From: Paracoccus sanguinis
GTDB lineage: Bacteria > Pseudomonadota > Alphaproteobacteria > Rhodobacterales > Rhodobacteraceae
NCBI RefSeq assembly: GCF_900106665.1
Contig: NZ_FNNA01000007.1
Location: 50,813-114,812, forward strand
Length of the DNA: 64,000 bases
Direction of reading: 5' to 3'
This document shows, in pieces, positions 63,913 through 64,000 of this stretch. The translations under genes and the position numbers were made by a program. The notes under the pieces are model-generated. The model was not told the DNA's origin, did not search any database, and saw nothing but the letters and a program-made list of their open reading frames with translations. Each line of letters opens with the position of its first letter. Position 1 is the first letter of the stretch.

Positions 63913-64000
63913 CCGCTTCACCGAGACGGCGAGACGCTGGGTCGGGAGGGAAGGCCGGGTTGACTGGCTGGACCGGCTCTTCGGGGTTCTGGAAGAAATC

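Noticed and set aside
63893..64000. Possible start of a protein gene (ATG at 63893, open to the window end)
   Set aside because: No ribosome site at a usable distance, the ATG falls inside the spacer of the promoter candidate, and 36 open codons are expected by chance at this GC content. It cannot be fully excluded without the adjoining sequence.

Overview
The window is a GC-rich (about 70 %) chromosomal segment from an alphaproteobacterium of the Rhodobacterales (Rhodobacter/Paracoccus-like). This rests on gene content and protein style: a bioBFDA operon, an HDAC-like–xseB–ispA–dxs operon, an SDHAF4-like protein, an L36 without the zinc motif, TAXI-type TRAP genes, many ATGA/TGATG gene overlaps, and caspase-like/peptidoglycan-binding proteins. 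The sequence does not allow a species call. Nearly all of it is coding. I see no phage, IS element, integron or CRISPR array.

Layout. 1-3.8 kb: the 3' end of a PdeM-like phosphoesterase gene, a small outer-membrane barrel gene and gyrB. 3.9-9.4 kb (minus strand): a nucleoside-uptake operon (BMP-type binding protein, double ATPase, two permeases) ending in a purine nucleoside phosphorylase. 9.6-14.7 kb: bioB-F-D-A, followed by two I78-type inhibitor lipoprotein genes. 14.8-18.9 kb: HDAC-like deacetylase, xseB, ispA, dxs. 19-26.4 kb: a mixed stretch with a CDF cation exporter, an SH3-domain protein, an SDR protein with an LLM flavin oxidoreductase, an MliC-like lysozyme inhibitor, AMP nucleosidase and an RTX protein. 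26.6-34.6 kb: HU, an MFS transporter, the rbfA / phosphodiester-glycosidase / truB string, dapB, a D-amino-acid dehydrogenase, an SDHAF4-like gene and rsmB.

34.7-49.5 kb is one transport and signalling block. It holds a TAXI TRAP importer (binding protein plus fused permease), a response regulator and hybrid sensor kinase on the opposite strand, and then an operon of a fatty-acyl-type CoA ligase, a complete LIV-type ABC importer (G, H, M, binding protein, F) and a PaaK-like CoA ligase. The layout suggests sensing, uptake and CoA activation of an organic acid; the substrate cannot be read from sequence. 49.5-52.9 kb carries two periplasmic proteins with repeated peptidoglycan-binding domains, the second with a caspase-like domain that appears to have lost its catalytic dyad. 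52.9-58.2 kb: rpmJ, tRNA-Val(GAC), N-formylglutamate amidohydrolase, SPFH/NfeD/Nudix, a membrane protein of unknown function, pyrF and a TenA-like gene. 58.3-63.8 kb is a stress-related stretch: clpB behind a sigma-32-like promoter, a baeRF (release-factor-like, Balon-related) gene with its own sigma-32-like promoter, and msrPQ. The last 150 bases look like a strong promoter and leader, perhaps of an rRNA operon that continues outside the window.

Most notable for follow-up: the pseudo-caspase/peptidoglycan-binding pair, the heat-shock-like promoter on the ribosome-hibernation-type gene, an in-frame repeat-like insertion in bioD, an interspersed intergenic element with an AAATA core and a GC hairpin (four good copies), and strong hairpins placed directly after both binding-protein genes of the two importers.
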